64,000 nucleotides of DNA from NCBI GenBank assembly GCA_038253325.1, contig JBBSHE010000005.1:34534-98533 (forward strand), read 5' to 3'. Position numbers and translations under genes: made by a program. This document shows positions 35,574 through 45,714 of the stretch, piece after piece. How positions within the stretch are numbered: position 1 is the stretch's first letter; the number at the start of each line of letters is the position of its first letter. The stretch comes from JBBSHE01 sp038253325. Its GTDB lineage: Bacteria; Actinomycetota; Actinomycetes; Propionibacteriales; Nocardioidaceae. The notes below the pieces were generated by a model. The model saw only the letters and a list, made by a program, of their open reading frames with translations. It was not told where the DNA came from and did not search any database.

Positions 35574-36176
35574 TCAGTCGAACAGGTAACGCTGAAGCGT
35601 AGGCCCGACGTGGGCAGCAACCTGATCGGGCGGCATCGATGTCAGCGGCTCGAGCCGCAGGACGTACCGCGCGAAGATCAAACCGATCGTCTGCGAGATC
35701 ACGAAAGGTATCCGCGTCTCGGGGTCGGTCAGTCCGGCGGCTGCGCTGACCTCGGCCATCAACGCGTCGACCAGTCCGTCGCGCAGGAGAGCCGTCGCGT
35801 GCTCGGTGGTCGCGCTCGAGCGCAGGACGGCCAGCAGCCCGGGCTGGCGCGTCGGGTCGTCCCAGATCCGCAGCACGAACCGGATGATGGTTTCACCGAG
35901 CTGCTCATGCGGAACGTCCAACGCCGCGCGGAGCTCGTCCTTCGGCGAAAACGGGATGTCGAGCGCGGCAAGGAACAGCTCGTCCTTTCCGGCGAAGTAA
36001 TGATGGACGAGGGCAGGGTCAACCCCGGCCGAACGAGCCACCGACCGCAGCGACGTCTGGGCAAACCCGTGGACCGCGAACTCCTCACGAGCGGCCGCGA
36101 CGATACTTCCCCTGGTGTCGGGACTACCGGGACGGCGCCCGACCGCCCTTGCGCCGCGTACGGTCCGAGCGGTCAT
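35574..36176 (-). CDS. TetR/AcrR-family transcriptional regulator
   Basis: A 200-residue regulator. The HTH lies at about residues 22-68 ([20 protein letters not shown], then [22 protein letters not shown]), and a ligand-binding helical domain follows with a DUF1956/TetR_C-like [17 protein letters not shown] segment. It ends 57 bp before the ABC ATPase gene, which it probably controls. ATG 36176 overlaps the stop of the isomerase gene (ATGA), so it is in the same transcript as its upstream neighbour. Confidence 0.9.
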   Translation of the reverse strand: MTARTVRGARAVGRRPGSPDTRGSIVAAAREEFAVHGFAQTSLRSVARSAGVDPALVHHYFAGKDELFLAALDIPFSPKDELRAALDVPHEQLGETIIRFVLRIWDDPTRQPGLLAVLRSSATTEHATALLRDGLVDALMAEVSAAAGLTDPETRIPFVISQTIGLIFARYVLRLEPLTSMPPDQVAAHVGPTLQRYLFD

Positions 36177-37093
36177 CGCGAGTCTTCGGCTTCGGGTTGG
36201 CGTGATCCCGTGACCGTGCCCGGACCATCGGTCGCGGAGACCGTACCGTCGGCTGCGACCACGAAGGCCGGTTCCGGCGCGGCGAGATACAGCCGGGCGA
36301 ACGCCAGGGACTCGGCCAGATCAGCCAGCCGTTGGGTGTGCGTCACGGCCCGGCGGGTGTTGATCTCGACCACGACACTGCCAGAGAACCCTCGCTCCGC
36401 GAGTAGCTCGAGCACCTCGGCGGCCGGCTGCGTTCCCCGCCCTGGCACGAGGTGCTCGTCCCTCGCCGACCCCGAGCCGTCCGTGAGATGCAGGTGCCGC
36501 AGCCGGTCCCCGAGCTGGTGGGCCATCTCCAGACTGTCGCTTCCGGCGGTTGCCGAGTGGGAGAGGTCGAGCGTGACGTTGGCGTAGGGGTGCTGCACCG
36601 GGTCCCAGCCCGGGGCGTACGCCTGGAGCTCACGACGCGGCGTACGCCAGGGATACATGTTCTCCACGCCGCACGCGATGCCGGTACGTTGCTCGAGCTC
36701 GGCGACGCCGGCGACGAACCCTTTGGCGTAGTCGCGCTGCCAGCGAAACGGCGGATGTACGACGATGACGTCGGCGCCAACCGTCTGCGCCAGCTCGGCA
36801 CTCTTGTCGAGCTTGCCCCAGGGGTCGGTGCCCCAGACCCGTTGGGTGATCAGCAGACACGGTGCGTGGACTGCGCACACCGGCATCCGGTGGTAATCGG
36901 CGAGGTGTCGGATCGCGTCGATGTCCTGGCTGATCGGGTCGATGCCCACCATCACCTCGACCGCGTCGTAGCCCAGCTGTACCGCGAGCTCGAACGCGTT
37001 CGCGGTCGACTCCGGATAGACGGACGCCGTCGACAAGGCCACCCGCGCACCCGGAACCCGTACCGGGATTCGCGCAGACGAGTGGGCAGGCAT
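36173..37093 (-). CDS. Sugar phosphate isomerase/epimerase-like TIM-barrel protein
   Basis: A 306-residue protein of the AP-endonuclease-2/xylose-isomerase-like TIM barrel fold. Metal-site residues lie in [56 protein letters not shown] and VVVEINTRR, the usual strand ends. It is at the Rv0498 position between proC-region genes and ppx. No substrate is established for this actinobacterial subgroup. The C-terminus has a short polar extension. The stop overlaps the TetR start. Confidence 0.83.
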   Translation of the reverse strand: MPAHSSARIPVRVPGARVALSTASVYPESTANAFELAVQLGYDAVEVMVGIDPISQDIDAIRHLADYHRMPVCAVHAPCLLITQRVWGTDPWGKLDKSAELAQTVGADVIVVHPPFRWQRDYAKGFVAGVAELEQRTGIACGVENMYPWRTPRRELQAYAPGWDPVQHPYANVTLDLSHSATAGSDSLEMAHQLGDRLRHLHLTDGSGSARDEHLVPGRGTQPAAEVLELLAERGFSGSVVVEINTRRAVTHTQRLADLAESLAFARLYLAAPEPAFVVAADGTVSATDGPGTVTGSRQPEAEDSR

Positions 37094-37145
37094 CGCAATC
37101 CAGCCTAGGCCGTGGCTGCTGGGCTGCGCCGGAAGGTGACGCCGA

Positions 37146-38069
37146 TCAAAGCTTGTCGAGGTGTTCGAGGATGATCCCCTCGCGAAGTGCCCATGGACAG
37201 ATGTCGAGCTGGTCGAGGTCGAACAGGTCCATCAGGGCGTCCGCGACGACCGCGCCCGCAACGATCTGGTGAGCCCGGTCCGGCGACACCGCCGGCAGGC
37301 TCGCGAGCTGGTCCCAGTTCATCTCGGCCAGCTCGGGGAGCCGCACGGTCAACGCCGAGCGGTCGAGAACCCTGCGCACGTACGGCCCCTCGGCCGACGG
37401 CGGCTCTCCACAGATCCGGGCGAGCGACCGAAACGTCTTCGAGGTGGCGACCGCATGGTCGGGCGGGCCGCCCCGCAGCAGCTCACCGGCGTCGCGGGCG
37501 ATCTCGGTTCGTACGTACCGCCGCAGCGTCCGCAGCTGCTTGCGCGTGGGCGGGTTGTCGGCCAGGAACTGTCGGGTCATCCGGCCCGCCCCTAGCTCGA
37601 GCGACTGGGCGACGGCAGGAACCTCGTCCTCGCCGGCCGCGATCTCGAGCGATCCGCCACCGATGTCGAACACGATCGTCCGGCCCGACGACCAGCCGAA
37701 CCAGCGGCGTACGGCAAGGAACGTCAACCGCGCCTCGTCGGGCCCGGGGAGGACCTCGAGGTCGACGCCGGTGGCGGTCTTGACAGTCGCAAGCACGTCC
37801 TCGCCGTTGGTTGCCTCCCTGATCGCAGAGGTCGCGAACCCGAGGACGGACTCGCAGCCCTTGTCCTCGGCCACCTGGAGCGCATGCTGGATGAACTTCG
37901 TCAGTGCCCGCGAACCAGCGGCATCGATCGCCCCGTCGGCGTCGATGTGCTCGGCGAGCCTCAGCGGTTCCTTGTACGAGAACGCCGGCAACGGTGGCGC
38001 TCCACGGTGGGCGTCCACGACGAGCAGATGCGCGGTGTTCGACCCGACGTCGAGAACGGCCTGCCTCAT
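37146..38069 (-). CDS. Ppx/GppA-family exopolyphosphatase
   Basis: A 307-residue ASKHA-fold phosphatase. Phosphate-binding loops are [16 protein letters not shown] (N-terminus) and [27 protein letters not shown] carries the conserved Glu. The mycobacterial homologue at this position (Rv0496, Ppx1) hydrolyses short-chain polyphosphate. The C-terminal HD-type domain of long GppA proteins is absent. ATG 38069 gives the standard N-terminus [11 protein letters not shown]; the longer open frame upstream runs antisense into the next gene. Confidence 0.9.
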   Translation of the reverse strand: MRQAVLDVGSNTAHLLVVDAHRGAPPLPAFSYKEPLRLAEHIDADGAIDAAGSRALTKFIQHALQVAEDKGCESVLGFATSAIREATNGEDVLATVKTATGVDLEVLPGPDEARLTFLAVRRWFGWSSGRTIVFDIGGGSLEIAAGEDEVPAVAQSLELGAGRMTRQFLADNPPTRKQLRTLRRYVRTEIARDAGELLRGGPPDHAVATSKTFRSLARICGEPPSAEGPYVRRVLDRSALTVRLPELAEMNWDQLASLPAVSPDRAHQIVAGAVVADALMDLFDLDQLDICPWALREGIILEHLDKL

Positions 38070-38124
38070 AGGTGCCGAGACTACCGGCGTTCGCCCCGTC
38101 GGCCGTGGGCGTACGCTGGATGGC

Positions 38125-38865
38125 ATGCCCGAGGTCGCCCTGGACTTTCCGCGTGCCTGGATCGAGTTCGTCGACCCCGCCGACTCCACCCAGCACTTCA
38201 AGTGCGACCTGACCTGGCTGACGTCACGATGGACGTGCATCTTCGGCCGGGGCTGCAAGGGGATCTACGCCGACCAGCCCGACGTCGGATGCTGCACGCT
38301 CGGCGCGCACTTCTCCGACAAGGCCGACGAGAAGCGCGTCAAGAAGGTCGTCAGGCGGCTCACGGCCGAAGACTGGCAGTACCGCGACCACGGAATCGCC
38401 AACGGCTGGCGAGAGACCGACGACGATGGTGACCGCAAGACCTCGACGGTCGACGGTGCCTGCATCTTTCACAACCGTCGCGACTTCGCGGGCGGACCCG
38501 GTTGCGCGCTCCACGGGTACGCCCTGCGCAACGGCCTGCATCCGCTGGAGACGAAGCCGGACGTGTGTTGGCAACTACCGGTGCGCCGGATGTTCCGCGA
38601 CGTTGAGGTCACCGACGGCACGGCGTACACCGAGGTCACCATCACCGAGTACGACCGCCGTGCCTGGGGAGCGGGCGGCCACGACCTCGACTGGTACTGC
38701 TCGGGCAACACCGAGGCCCACATCGGTACCGAGCCGGTGTACGTCTCCAACCGCCCGGAACTGGTGGAGCTGATGGGCACCGCGGCGTACGACAGGTTGG
38801 CAGAGCACTGCCGGCAGCACGAGCAGACGATGGCGAAGCTCGCTCCGCATCCCGCCAGCGGCTGA
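38125..38865 (+). CDS. Cysteine-rich conserved protein (Rv0495c-like)
   Basis: A 246-residue soluble protein with a cysteine pattern suited to metal or Fe-S binding: [20 protein letters not shown], then [27 protein letters not shown] and KPDVCWQLP, about nine conserved-looking cysteines plus WYCSGN. It faces ppx across 56 bp, as Rv0495c faces Rv0496. The family resembles YkgJ/DUF3109-type zinc or iron-binding proteins, but I cannot assign a function. ATG 38125 is the first start in the conserved part; the frame is open upstream inside ppx antisense. Confidence 0.8.
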   Translation: MPEVALDFPRAWIEFVDPADSTQHFKCDLTWLTSRWTCIFGRGCKGIYADQPDVGCCTLGAHFSDKADEKRVKKVVRRLTAEDWQYRDHGIANGWRETDDDGDRKTSTVDGACIFHNRRDFAGGPGCALHGYALRNGLHPLETKPDVCWQLPVRRMFRDVEVTDGTAYTEVTITEYDRRAWGAGGHDLDWYCSGNTEAHIGTEPVYVSNRPELVELMGTAAYDRLAEHCRQHEQTMAKLAPHPASG

Positions 38866-38928
38866 CCAGGTGTCACCAGCCACCCCGGTAGGAGGCCGTA
38901 CCGACGTTCGGCCCACAATGTGTGCACG

Positions 38929-39576
38929 ATGACCGCGATGCGCCTGGACCACCTCTCGTACGCTGCCGAACCCGACGGACTCGCCGGCACCGCCGACCGA
39001 TTGGCGAACCAGCTGAGCGCCGAGTTCACCGACGGCGGCGTACACCCTCGATTCGGAACGCGCAACATGGTGCTGCCGTTGGCATCCAGCCAATATCTCG
39101 AGATCGTCGAGGTGCTCGATCATCCGGCATCGGACAAGGCGCCGTTCGGGCAGGCCGTCCGCGCGCGGTCCGAGGCCGGAGGGGGCTGGCTCGGCTGGGT
39201 GGTCGGTGTCGACGACATCGGATCCGTCGAGAAGCGGCTGGAACGCGAAGCGGTGCCGGGCAACCGGTTCCGGCCTGACGGAGTTGAGCTGCGCTGGCGC
39301 CAGATCGGCATCCAGGGTTTCCAATCCGATCCCCAGCTTCCGTTCTTCATCGAGTGGGAGGGTGACCCGTCGTTGCATCCCGCGTACGCCGCGGACACCG
39401 ACCTCGCCCTGGTCGCCCTCGACATCGCCGGCGACGGCGCTCGGGTAGCCGACTGGCTTGACGCCCCGGTCGACCACGTGCTGGACGGCCTCGACGTCAA
39501 CTGGCTGGCGCCGCACGGCAACCCCGGCATCCTGGCCGCCACGTTCTCGGGTCCGCGGGGTCTCGTTCGGATCTAG
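38929..39576 (+). CDS. VOC/glyoxalase-like domain protein
   Basis: A protein of about 215 residues. It starts MTAMRLDHLSYAAEPDGLAG and contains RFGTRNMVLPL, QYLEIVEVLDHP, GWLGWVVGVDDI and LPFFIEWEGDPSLHP, a paired betaalphabetabetabeta arrangement of the glyoxalase_3-like group. His and Glu residues could bind a metal, but the substrate is unknown. ATG 38929 is preferred over an upstream GTG at 38920. It is 63 bp downstream of the Cys-rich gene on the same strand. It is unrelated in position to the VOC remnant at 17.4 kb. Confidence 0.78.
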   Translation: MTAMRLDHLSYAAEPDGLAGTADRLANQLSAEFTDGGVHPRFGTRNMVLPLASSQYLEIVEVLDHPASDKAPFGQAVRARSEAGGGWLGWVVGVDDIGSVEKRLEREAVPGNRFRPDGVELRWRQIGIQGFQSDPQLPFFIEWEGDPSLHPAYAADTDLALVALDIAGDGARVADWLDAPVDHVLDGLDVNWLAPHGNPGILAATFSGPRGLVRI

Positions 39577-39842
39577 GCGCCCCGGTCGCCAGGCTCGCCA
39601 CGGATGGCGGCATCTCCCGGAGGATGGCGGCGTCTCAGCGAGGATTTGCGTAGTTGCGGGGCGTTGCGGTCCGAAAGATGCCCCGGAAGTACGCGAAACG
39701 CGGAGAGGGAGTCGTTCCGAGCGATCAACGGTCCAGGTCTGCGGTCCCGCGACCGGGCCGAGTGGCGGCGTTGTCTCGAACCGGCGTGACCGTCACGAGA
39801 GCCCGGCGCGGGCTGTCGGTGCATCGGCCTAACGTCTCGTCC

Positions 39843-41252
39843 ATGACCAAGACCAGCACCCTGTTTCGTTGCACTGAATGCGGATGGCAGAACCCCAAGT
39901 GGAGGGGCCGCTGCGGTGAGTGTCAGGCCTGGGGGACGGTCGAACAGCTCGGCGCGTGCGCGGTGTCGACGGCCCGGGCCACGCCGGTGCGGTCGGCCGC
40001 ATTGCCGATCACGGAGATTCGTGCCGACGGGTCGCGACGCCGCACGACGGGAGTCGGCGAGCTCGACCGGGTGCTGGGCGGTGGCCTCGTTCCGGGCGCC
40101 GTACTCCTGCTCGCCGGTGAGCCAGGCGTCGGCAAGTCGACGCTGTTGCTCGACGTCGCGGTCAAGGCGGCCCGGTCCGGTGTCACCACGCTGTACGTCT
40201 CCGGTGAGGAGTCGGCGGCGCAGGTTCGGATCCGTGCCGAGCGCACGAACGGTCTCGACGACCGCCTGTTCATCGCAGCTGTAACCGACCTCGGTAACGT
40301 GCTCACCCACCTCGACGCCGTCCGTCCGGGCCTGCTCGTCGTCGACTCGGTGCAGACGACCACGCACCCCGACGTGGATGGTGTCGCCGGTGGCGTGACG
40401 CAGGTACGCGCGGTCGCCGCGACATTGGTACGTGTGGCCAAGGAACGCAACATGGCAACCGTCCTGGTGGGACACGTCACCAAGGACGGCACGATCGCCG
40501 GGCCACGCGCCCTCGAGCACATCGTCGACGTCGTGCTCAACTTCGACGGCGAACGCCACTCGTCGATGCGGATCCTGCGGGCCGTGAAGAACCGGTTCGG
40601 GCCCGTCGACGAGATCGGCTGTTTCGACATGAGCGACGACGGCATCGTCGAGATCAGCGATCCGAGCGGGTTGTTCCTGTCCCGCCAGGACCACGCCGTT
40701 CCCGGCACGTGCGTGACCGTGACGATGGAGGGGCGGCGGCCGGTCCTCACCGAGATCCAGTCACTCGTGGTGGCCAGCCAGCATCCCCGCACCGGTGTGA
40801 CGGGTCTCGACGCGGCCCGGGTCGCCATGACGCTGGCGGTCCTGCGGCAGCGAGCGAAGCTGTTGCTCGTCCAGCACGACGTGCACCTCGCCACGGTCGG
40901 TGGAGCGAGGGTGCAGGAGCCCGCGGCCGACCTCGCGGTCGCGTTGTCGGTCGCGAGCTCGCTGGCGGGTGTCGTCATTCCGCCCGACGTCGTCGCGATC
41001 GGCGAGATCGGTCTCGCCGGTGAGCTCCGTCCGGTGCCGCATCTCGAACGGCGGCTGTCGGAGGCGGCCCGGATCGGCTTCACCAAGGCGATCATCCCAG
41101 CGATCGCCGGGGCGGCCGGTGCATCACCACGAGGGAGCGGGATCGTCATCCTCGACGCACCGTCACTCGGTGAGGCGCTGCGGCTGCTCGGCCTGGCCAG
41201 CGTCGTCGGGTCGGCAGACGCTCTGGCTCGGCGCCGGTTCCAGGCCGGGTGA
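39843..41252 (+). CDS. radA: DNA repair protein RadA (branch-migration helicase)
   Basis: A 469-residue RecA-related protein. An N-terminal zinc finger CTECGWQNPKWRGRCGEC, Walker A AGEPGVGKSTLL, Walker B-like LLVVDSVQTT, and the RadA-specific KNRFGPVDEIGCFDM precede a Lon-like C-terminal domain (DLAVALSVASSLAGV, then AIGEIGLAGELRPV). It extends D-loops and processes recombination intermediates. ATG 39843 gives MTKTSTLFRCTECGW; longer frames upstream have no homology. It is followed 46 bp later by disA, a conserved pair; RadA is known to affect DisA activity. Confidence 0.96.
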   Translation: MTKTSTLFRCTECGWQNPKWRGRCGECQAWGTVEQLGACAVSTARATPVRSAALPITEIRADGSRRRTTGVGELDRVLGGGLVPGAVLLLAGEPGVGKSTLLLDVAVKAARSGVTTLYVSGEESAAQVRIRAERTNGLDDRLFIAAVTDLGNVLTHLDAVRPGLLVVDSVQTTTHPDVDGVAGGVTQVRAVAATLVRVAKERNMATVLVGHVTKDGTIAGPRALEHIVDVVLNFDGERHSSMRILRAVKNRFGPVDEIGCFDMSDDGIVEISDPSGLFLSRQDHAVPGTCVTVTMEGRRPVLTEIQSLVVASQHPRTGVTGLDAARVAMTLAVLRQRAKLLLVQHDVHLATVGGARVQEPAADLAVALSVASSLAGVVIPPDVVAIGEIGLAGELRPVPHLERRLSEAARIGFTKAIIPAIAGAAGASPRGSGIVILDAPSLGEALRLLGLASVVGSADALARRRFQAG

Positions 41253-41298
41253 CGACACGCTGTGGGCGACGCGCACATAGAATCGCCTCGCACCATCC

Positions 41299-42405
41299 AT
41301 GTCCTCAGCGGGAGCCGCCGTGCCAGCCACCGACCGTGATCCGAGCGATTCGCACCTTCGGGCGTCGCTCGCTGCGGTCGCGCCGGGCACGCCCCTGCGC
41401 GAGGGGCTCGAACGGATCCTGCGCGGACGCACCGGTGCCCTTGTCGTCCTCGGTCACGACCGCACGGTCGACGCCCTCTGCACCGGCGGGTTCAGCATCG
41501 ACCGTGACTTCAGCGCTCCGGCGCTACGAGAGCTCGCGAAGCTCGACGGGGCGATCGTCGTCGACCGTGATGTGACCAGGATCGTCCGGGCCGGGGTCCA
41601 CCTGATGCCCGACCCGTCGATCCCGACCGATGAAACGGGTACCCGGCACCGCACCGCGGAGCGGGTGGCCAAGCAGACCGGTTATCCGGTGATCTCGGTG
41701 TCCCAGTCGATGCGGCGCGTCTCCTTATACGTCAACGACGTGACGTACGCTCTCGAGGACAGCGCGGCCATCTTGTCCCGGGCGAACCAGGCGCTCGCCA
41801 CGCTCGAGCGCTACAAGCTGCGGCTCGACGAGGTGAGCGGAACGCTTTCGGCGCTCGAGATCGAGGACCTGGTCACGGTACGCGATGTCGCCAGCGTCGT
41901 GCAGCGGCTCGAGATGGTGCTCCGGATCGCCGCGGAGATCGAGGGATACGTCGTCGAGCTCGGGACCGACGGACGCCTGCTTGCACTGCAGCTCGACGAG
42001 CTGGTGTCGGGAGTCGGCGCCGAGCGCGAGCTCGTGATCCGCGACTACCTTCCCGGCGGGCGGCGGGCCCGGACCCTCGACCAGGTGATGTCGGAGGTGG
42101 TGGGGTTGACGCCGACCGACCTGCTGGACCTGAATGCGGTCGCGCGCGCGGTCGCGCTGGGCGGCCCGGAGCACCTGGACTCTGCCGCTACGCCGCGCGG
42201 CTACCGGCTGATCGCGAAGGTGCCGCGGCTTCCCGGCCTGGTCGTCGACCGGCTGGTCGACCACTTCGGGAGCCTGCAAAAGCTGCTTGCGGCGAGCATC
42301 GACGACCTGCAGGCTGTGGATGGTGTCGGCGAGAGTCGCGCGCGGTCGGTCCGCGAAGGCCTGTCCCGGCTGGCGGAGTCCAGCATCCTCGAGCGGTACG
42401 TCTAG
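41299..42405 (+). CDS. disA: DNA integrity scanning protein DisA (diadenylate cyclase)
   Basis: A 368-residue enzyme making c-di-AMP from two ATP. The DAC domain holds the DGA motif (KLDGAIVVD) and the RHR motif ([15 protein letters not shown]); a helical linker and a C-terminal helix-hairpin-helix domain ([20 protein letters not shown]) bind branched DNA. The residues before [12 protein letters not shown] form a polar leader. DisA scans DNA and lowers c-di-AMP synthesis at lesions or junctions. The ATG 41299 start fits, with no overlap to radA. Confidence 0.96.
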   Translation: MSSAGAAVPATDRDPSDSHLRASLAAVAPGTPLREGLERILRGRTGALVVLGHDRTVDALCTGGFSIDRDFSAPALRELAKLDGAIVVDRDVTRIVRAGVHLMPDPSIPTDETGTRHRTAERVAKQTGYPVISVSQSMRRVSLYVNDVTYALEDSAAILSRANQALATLERYKLRLDEVSGTLSALEIEDLVTVRDVASVVQRLEMVLRIAAEIEGYVVELGTDGRLLALQLDELVSGVGAERELVIRDYLPGGRRARTLDQVMSEVVGLTPTDLLDLNAVARAVALGGPEHLDSAATPRGYRLIAKVPRLPGLVVDRLVDHFGSLQKLLAASIDDLQAVDGVGESRARSVREGLSRLAESSILERYV

Positions 42406-42435
42406 GCGCGACCTGGTCGGGTCAGCACCCGGCAT

Positions 42436-44031
42436 TCAGCGACGGGCGGTCCCGGAGCATACCGGGTGCAGGTCGCCTGGCCGAAGCGCACTTCCCAACC
42501 GGTAGCGGCCGGGAGCGGCGACCTCGAGCCGCAACCAGTCGCCGTCCGGTCGAAAGCAGGCCGACGGCCCAGCCAGGGTCAAGAACCGGGACCATCTCAC
42601 GCGAACCAGCACGCTCGCAGGCGTGGGGATCTCGAACGACATCGCGATCTGGTCCTGGGCGATCAACCGGCCCGGTGGCGTGACGATGGGAGTCGGGTTG
42701 TCGACTGCATAGACGGTCCAGTCGGCGTTCGTCCACACCTGGTGCAGGTACGGCAACCCGCGCCGGACGAGGCCCACCTCCTTCACACCTGCTGCTGCCG
42801 GCTTCGCCCGTGCGACCGCGACGTACTGAACGGCGTTGTCGCTCAGCCAGGCGCGGTACGCGTCGGCGCGCAGGGCGCCGTCGAAGAACAGGCTGGCGTA
42901 CCTGCGGTCGACCTGCGTCATCCACCCCCGTGCCAGGGGAAAGTCCCGCGAGACGTAGTACGACTCCCACCGCTGGCTGAGCGGCGGTACCTCGACTCGT
43001 CCATGGAGCGGAAGCCCGCGGAGCTCGGTGGTGAGCGGTGTGAAGTATTCCTGCGCAACCTGTGGATCACCGATGTCCTGGAGGTCGTTCAAGGTCAGCG
43101 GAGGGACGACGAGCAGACAACCCGCCGCCACGGGGACCGCGACCCGGCGGCGCATCCTGGCGGTCGCCACCAGGACGGGTGCGGCGAAGATGGCGAGCAG
43201 GCGCACTGCGTTGTAGCCGACGGGCGTCGGCACGAGCAGCGCGACGAATACGCCCACCCCGGCGAGCACTGCCGCGACCCGGACCGTTCGGGAGCCGGTG
43301 CACAACCCGAGCAGCGCCGCGGCGAGCAATCCGCGACCGACGTCCCACCGATCGATCGGCATCACCCCGGCCTGTCCGAGCCAGGCCGAGAAGGCCAGGA
43401 CACCGGCTGACGGAACGCCGATCAGCAACGCCTCCCGATACCGTCCCGTCACCAGAAGGGTCATCGCAACAAGACCGAGGAACAACGCAGCGAGTGGGCT
43501 CGCAGCACCCGCGAGCAGGCTCATCGCGGCAGCACCGACCCAGCGCCAACGGCCCTCGTACGTGAGCATCACGACAGCCGCGAGGCCGAAGCCGGCACCG
43601 ACGGCAAACGTGATCCGCCCGGCGACCAGGTTTCCACCGATGCACAGCGCACCGAGTGCGGCACCGATCCTCGGTTGCACCACCCTGCTGCGGGTGAGGG
43701 TCAGCCCGAACAGGCTGCTCGAGATCACGGTCGCGACCACCGCGACGGTCGTCAGCCCCATCAGCGACCCGAGCGGGGGGACGAGCACGCTGTAGCTGAG
43801 CCACTGGAGGCCCCCGAACCAGCGGAGGTCGATCGGGGTCCAGCCGTGGTCGGCGAAGAACCGCACCCGGGTCGCCTGAGCGGCCAGGTCCGTGCCGGTG
43901 GGTTCCACGAGCAGCCAGCCAACCGAGACCGCGGCTGCGACGGCGAACCCGACCGTCGCCGGGCTGGCCGAACGCGTGCGAACCCACCCACCCCAGGAGC
44001 GTCGACTCGCCACGTCCGGCGGCGCCGTCAC
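42436..44031 (-). CDS. Large polytopic membrane protein with external C-terminal domain
   Basis: A 531-residue protein with about eleven hydrophobic segments up to residue 305 and a soluble C-terminal half (about 310-531) that includes RWESYYVSRDFPLARGWMTQ and YASLFFDGALRADAYRAWL. This layout recalls GT-C-type glycosyltransferase or YfhO-like proteins, but no DxD or EDD catalytic motif was clear to me, so no function is assigned. GTG 44031 overlaps the upstream gene stop (GTGA). It converges on disA with 30 bp between the stops. Confidence 0.75.
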   Translation of the reverse strand: MTAPPDVASRRSWGGWVRTRSASPATVGFAVAAAVSVGWLLVEPTGTDLAAQATRVRFFADHGWTPIDLRWFGGLQWLSYSVLVPPLGSLMGLTTVAVVATVISSSLFGLTLTRSRVVQPRIGAALGALCIGGNLVAGRITFAVGAGFGLAAVVMLTYEGRWRWVGAAAMSLLAGAASPLAALFLGLVAMTLLVTGRYREALLIGVPSAGVLAFSAWLGQAGVMPIDRWDVGRGLLAAALLGLCTGSRTVRVAAVLAGVGVFVALLVPTPVGYNAVRLLAIFAAPVLVATARMRRRVAVPVAAGCLLVVPPLTLNDLQDIGDPQVAQEYFTPLTTELRGLPLHGRVEVPPLSQRWESYYVSRDFPLARGWMTQVDRRYASLFFDGALRADAYRAWLSDNAVQYVAVARAKPAAAGVKEVGLVRRGLPYLHQVWTNADWTVYAVDNPTPIVTPPGRLIAQDQIAMSFEIPTPASVLVRVRWSRFLTLAGPSACFRPDGDWLRLEVAAPGRYRLGSALRPGDLHPVCSGTARR

Positions 44032-44789
44032 CTCTTCACAACGTCGAAGTAACCCCGCGCCGGCTCCCCACCGAGAAAGGCGGCGTTGACCCAGTAACCG
44101 CCGGGCTTCGCCATCGCTCCGGTGTTACGGCATTGCTTGACCGAACGGAACCCGTCCCACGACAACGTGTACGGAGTCGCCGTGGCCGACCGGACGACGA
44201 CATCGTGTTGGGTGATTGCGTCCGGGCAGTCTTCCGACGACCAGACGTGGTCGGGTCCGGACGTGATCTCGACCAGCAGGTTGTCGGGCGTGACGGTCAG
44301 GGTGCACGCTGCCTGCCGCGCGCTCGTCAGCATCAGGCGGATCGGACCAGGAGTTGCGGTCGGACGGTCTGCCACCTTGACCTGGATCGTCACGGCCGTC
44401 GGGTCGCAGGGGCCGGTTGGCTTCGCGAGGGTCGTCGTGGCCGGTGGCTGTTGCCGGGCTCCGGGCTTCCCCTCGTGGTGGTTCGTGCGATGGTGCGTGC
44501 CGGACGGTCGGTTACCGCGATGGTGCCGGTTGGGGTGATGTCGGTTGGGGTGGTGCTTGGGCGTCGCGGGCGTCGAACTCGTCGCCTTGGTCGATCTGGG
44601 CGATCCCGGACCTGGCGTCGTCGTACCCGCATGGTGGGTCGGTGAGCCGGACTCGCCCGATGCCGTTGCCTTGCCGATCAGCCACCAGACGACCGCGAGC
44701 ATGAGAACGACGGCGAGCAGCAGGACCAACCGGCGGGTCCAGTAGACCCGTGGGGACAAGGGACCCGACGGCTGCAGGATCGAGCTCAC
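44028..44789 (-). CDS. Membrane-anchored His/Pro-rich protein (Rv3587c-like)
   Basis: A 253-residue protein: a short cytoplasmic N-terminus, one transmembrane helix (about 18-38, LVLLLAVVLMLAVVWWLIG), a low-complexity linker rich in His, Pro, Thr and Asn with a tandem HHPNR repeat, and a compact external domain from about residue 125 with four cysteines (GPCDPTAV, AACTLTV, SEDCPD, KQCRNTG) that may form two disulfides. It lies between disA and mutY as Rv3587c does. Function unknown. It is coupled to the polytopic protein downstream. Confidence 0.8.
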   Translation of the reverse strand: MSSILQPSGPLSPRVYWTRRLVLLLAVVLMLAVVWWLIGKATASGESGSPTHHAGTTTPGPGSPRSTKATSSTPATPKHHPNRHHPNRHHRGNRPSGTHHRTNHHEGKPGARQQPPATTTLAKPTGPCDPTAVTIQVKVADRPTATPGPIRLMLTSARQAACTLTVTPDNLLVEITSGPDHVWSSEDCPDAITQHDVVVRSATATPYTLSWDGFRSVKQCRNTGAMAKPGGYWVNAAFLGGEPARGYFDVVKR

Positions 44790-44841
44790 GCGCCCACGGT
44801 ATCCCGGTCATCCCGGCAGAACTGGCATCATCGGTGCCGAC

Positions 44842-45714
44842 ATGCCCGCGTTGTCCGACCCTCGACCACTGCTCCGCTGGTACGAGCGCGAGGCCCGCGA
44901 CCTGCCGTGGCGTCGACCCGGAGTCTCCGGATGGGAGGTGCTCGTCAGCGAGGTGATGCTCCAGCAGACACCGGTGCCGAGGGTGCTCCCGGTCTACGAG
45001 CAGTGGATGCGTACCTGGCCGACGGCGCCGGCGTTGGCTGCCGACAGTCCGGCCGCCGCCATCCGCGGTTGGGAGCGGCTCGGCTATCCTCGCCGCGCCC
45101 TGTGGTTGCACGCCGCCGCCGTCGCCATCGACCGGTGGCATGAAGGGTGTGTACCTCGAGAACGGGAGGCGCTGCGTGCGTTGCCCGGGGTCGGGGAGTA
45201 CACGGCCGCGGCCGTCGCAGCGTTCGCCTACCGCGAGCGCACCGTTGTGCTCGACACCAACATCCGCCGGGTGCTGGCTCGGCTGCTGGGCGGCGAGGCT
45301 CTGCCGACGCAATCGGTCACGAGGCCGGAGAGAGACCGGGCGGATCGTTGGCTGCCCGCCGACGGCCGGGAAGCCGCGAGACGCAGCGTCGCGCTGATGG
45401 AGCTCGGCGCACTCGTCTGCCGAGCAACCAATCCCGCGTGCACACGTTGCCCGCTCATCGACGTCTGCCGTTGGCGTGCCGACGGCTACCCCGCGTACGA
45501 CGGTCCACCACGCACAACCCAGAGATACGAGGGCACCGACCGGCAGTGTCGGGGCGCCATCCTCGCGGTGCTGCGCTCCGCCGTCGGACCGGTCGGGCCG
45601 GACCAGGTGCGTACGGCGTGGCCTGACGACGTCCAGCGCGACCGTGCACTGGCCAGCCTGGTGGCCGACGGACTCGCCGTGTCGACCCGCGAGACGCTAC
45701 ACCTGCCGGCCTGA
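44842..45714 (+). CDS. mutY: A/G-specific adenine glycosylase MutY
   Basis: A 290-residue base-excision enzyme that removes adenine opposite 8-oxoguanine. The N-terminal signature is REARDLPWRRPG, the catalytic Glu is in SEVMLQQTPVPRVLPVYEQW, the helix-hairpin-helix is LPGVGEYTAAAVAAF and the catalytic Asp is in VLDTNIRRVLARL. Four cysteines CRATNPACTRCPLIDVC bind a 4Fe-4S cluster. The MutT-like C-terminal domain of E. coli MutY is replaced by a short basic tail, as usual in actinobacteria. It is divergent from the His-rich protein. Confidence 0.95.
   Translation: MPALSDPRPLLRWYEREARDLPWRRPGVSGWEVLVSEVMLQQTPVPRVLPVYEQWMRTWPTAPALAADSPAAAIRGWERLGYPRRALWLHAAAVAIDRWHEGCVPREREALRALPGVGEYTAAAVAAFAYRERTVVLDTNIRRVLARLLGGEALPTQSVTRPERDRADRWLPADGREAARRSVALMELGALVCRATNPACTRCPLIDVCRWRADGYPAYDGPPRTTQRYEGTDRQCRGAILAVLRSAVGPVGPDQVRTAWPDDVQRDRALASLVADGLAVSTRETLHLPA

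Noticed and set aside
39577..39842. Possible gene or riboswitch before radA
   Set aside because: Only a short direct repeat (GGATGGCGGC followed by TCTC, twice near 39603-39632) is visible; no start, domain or extended pairing was found.
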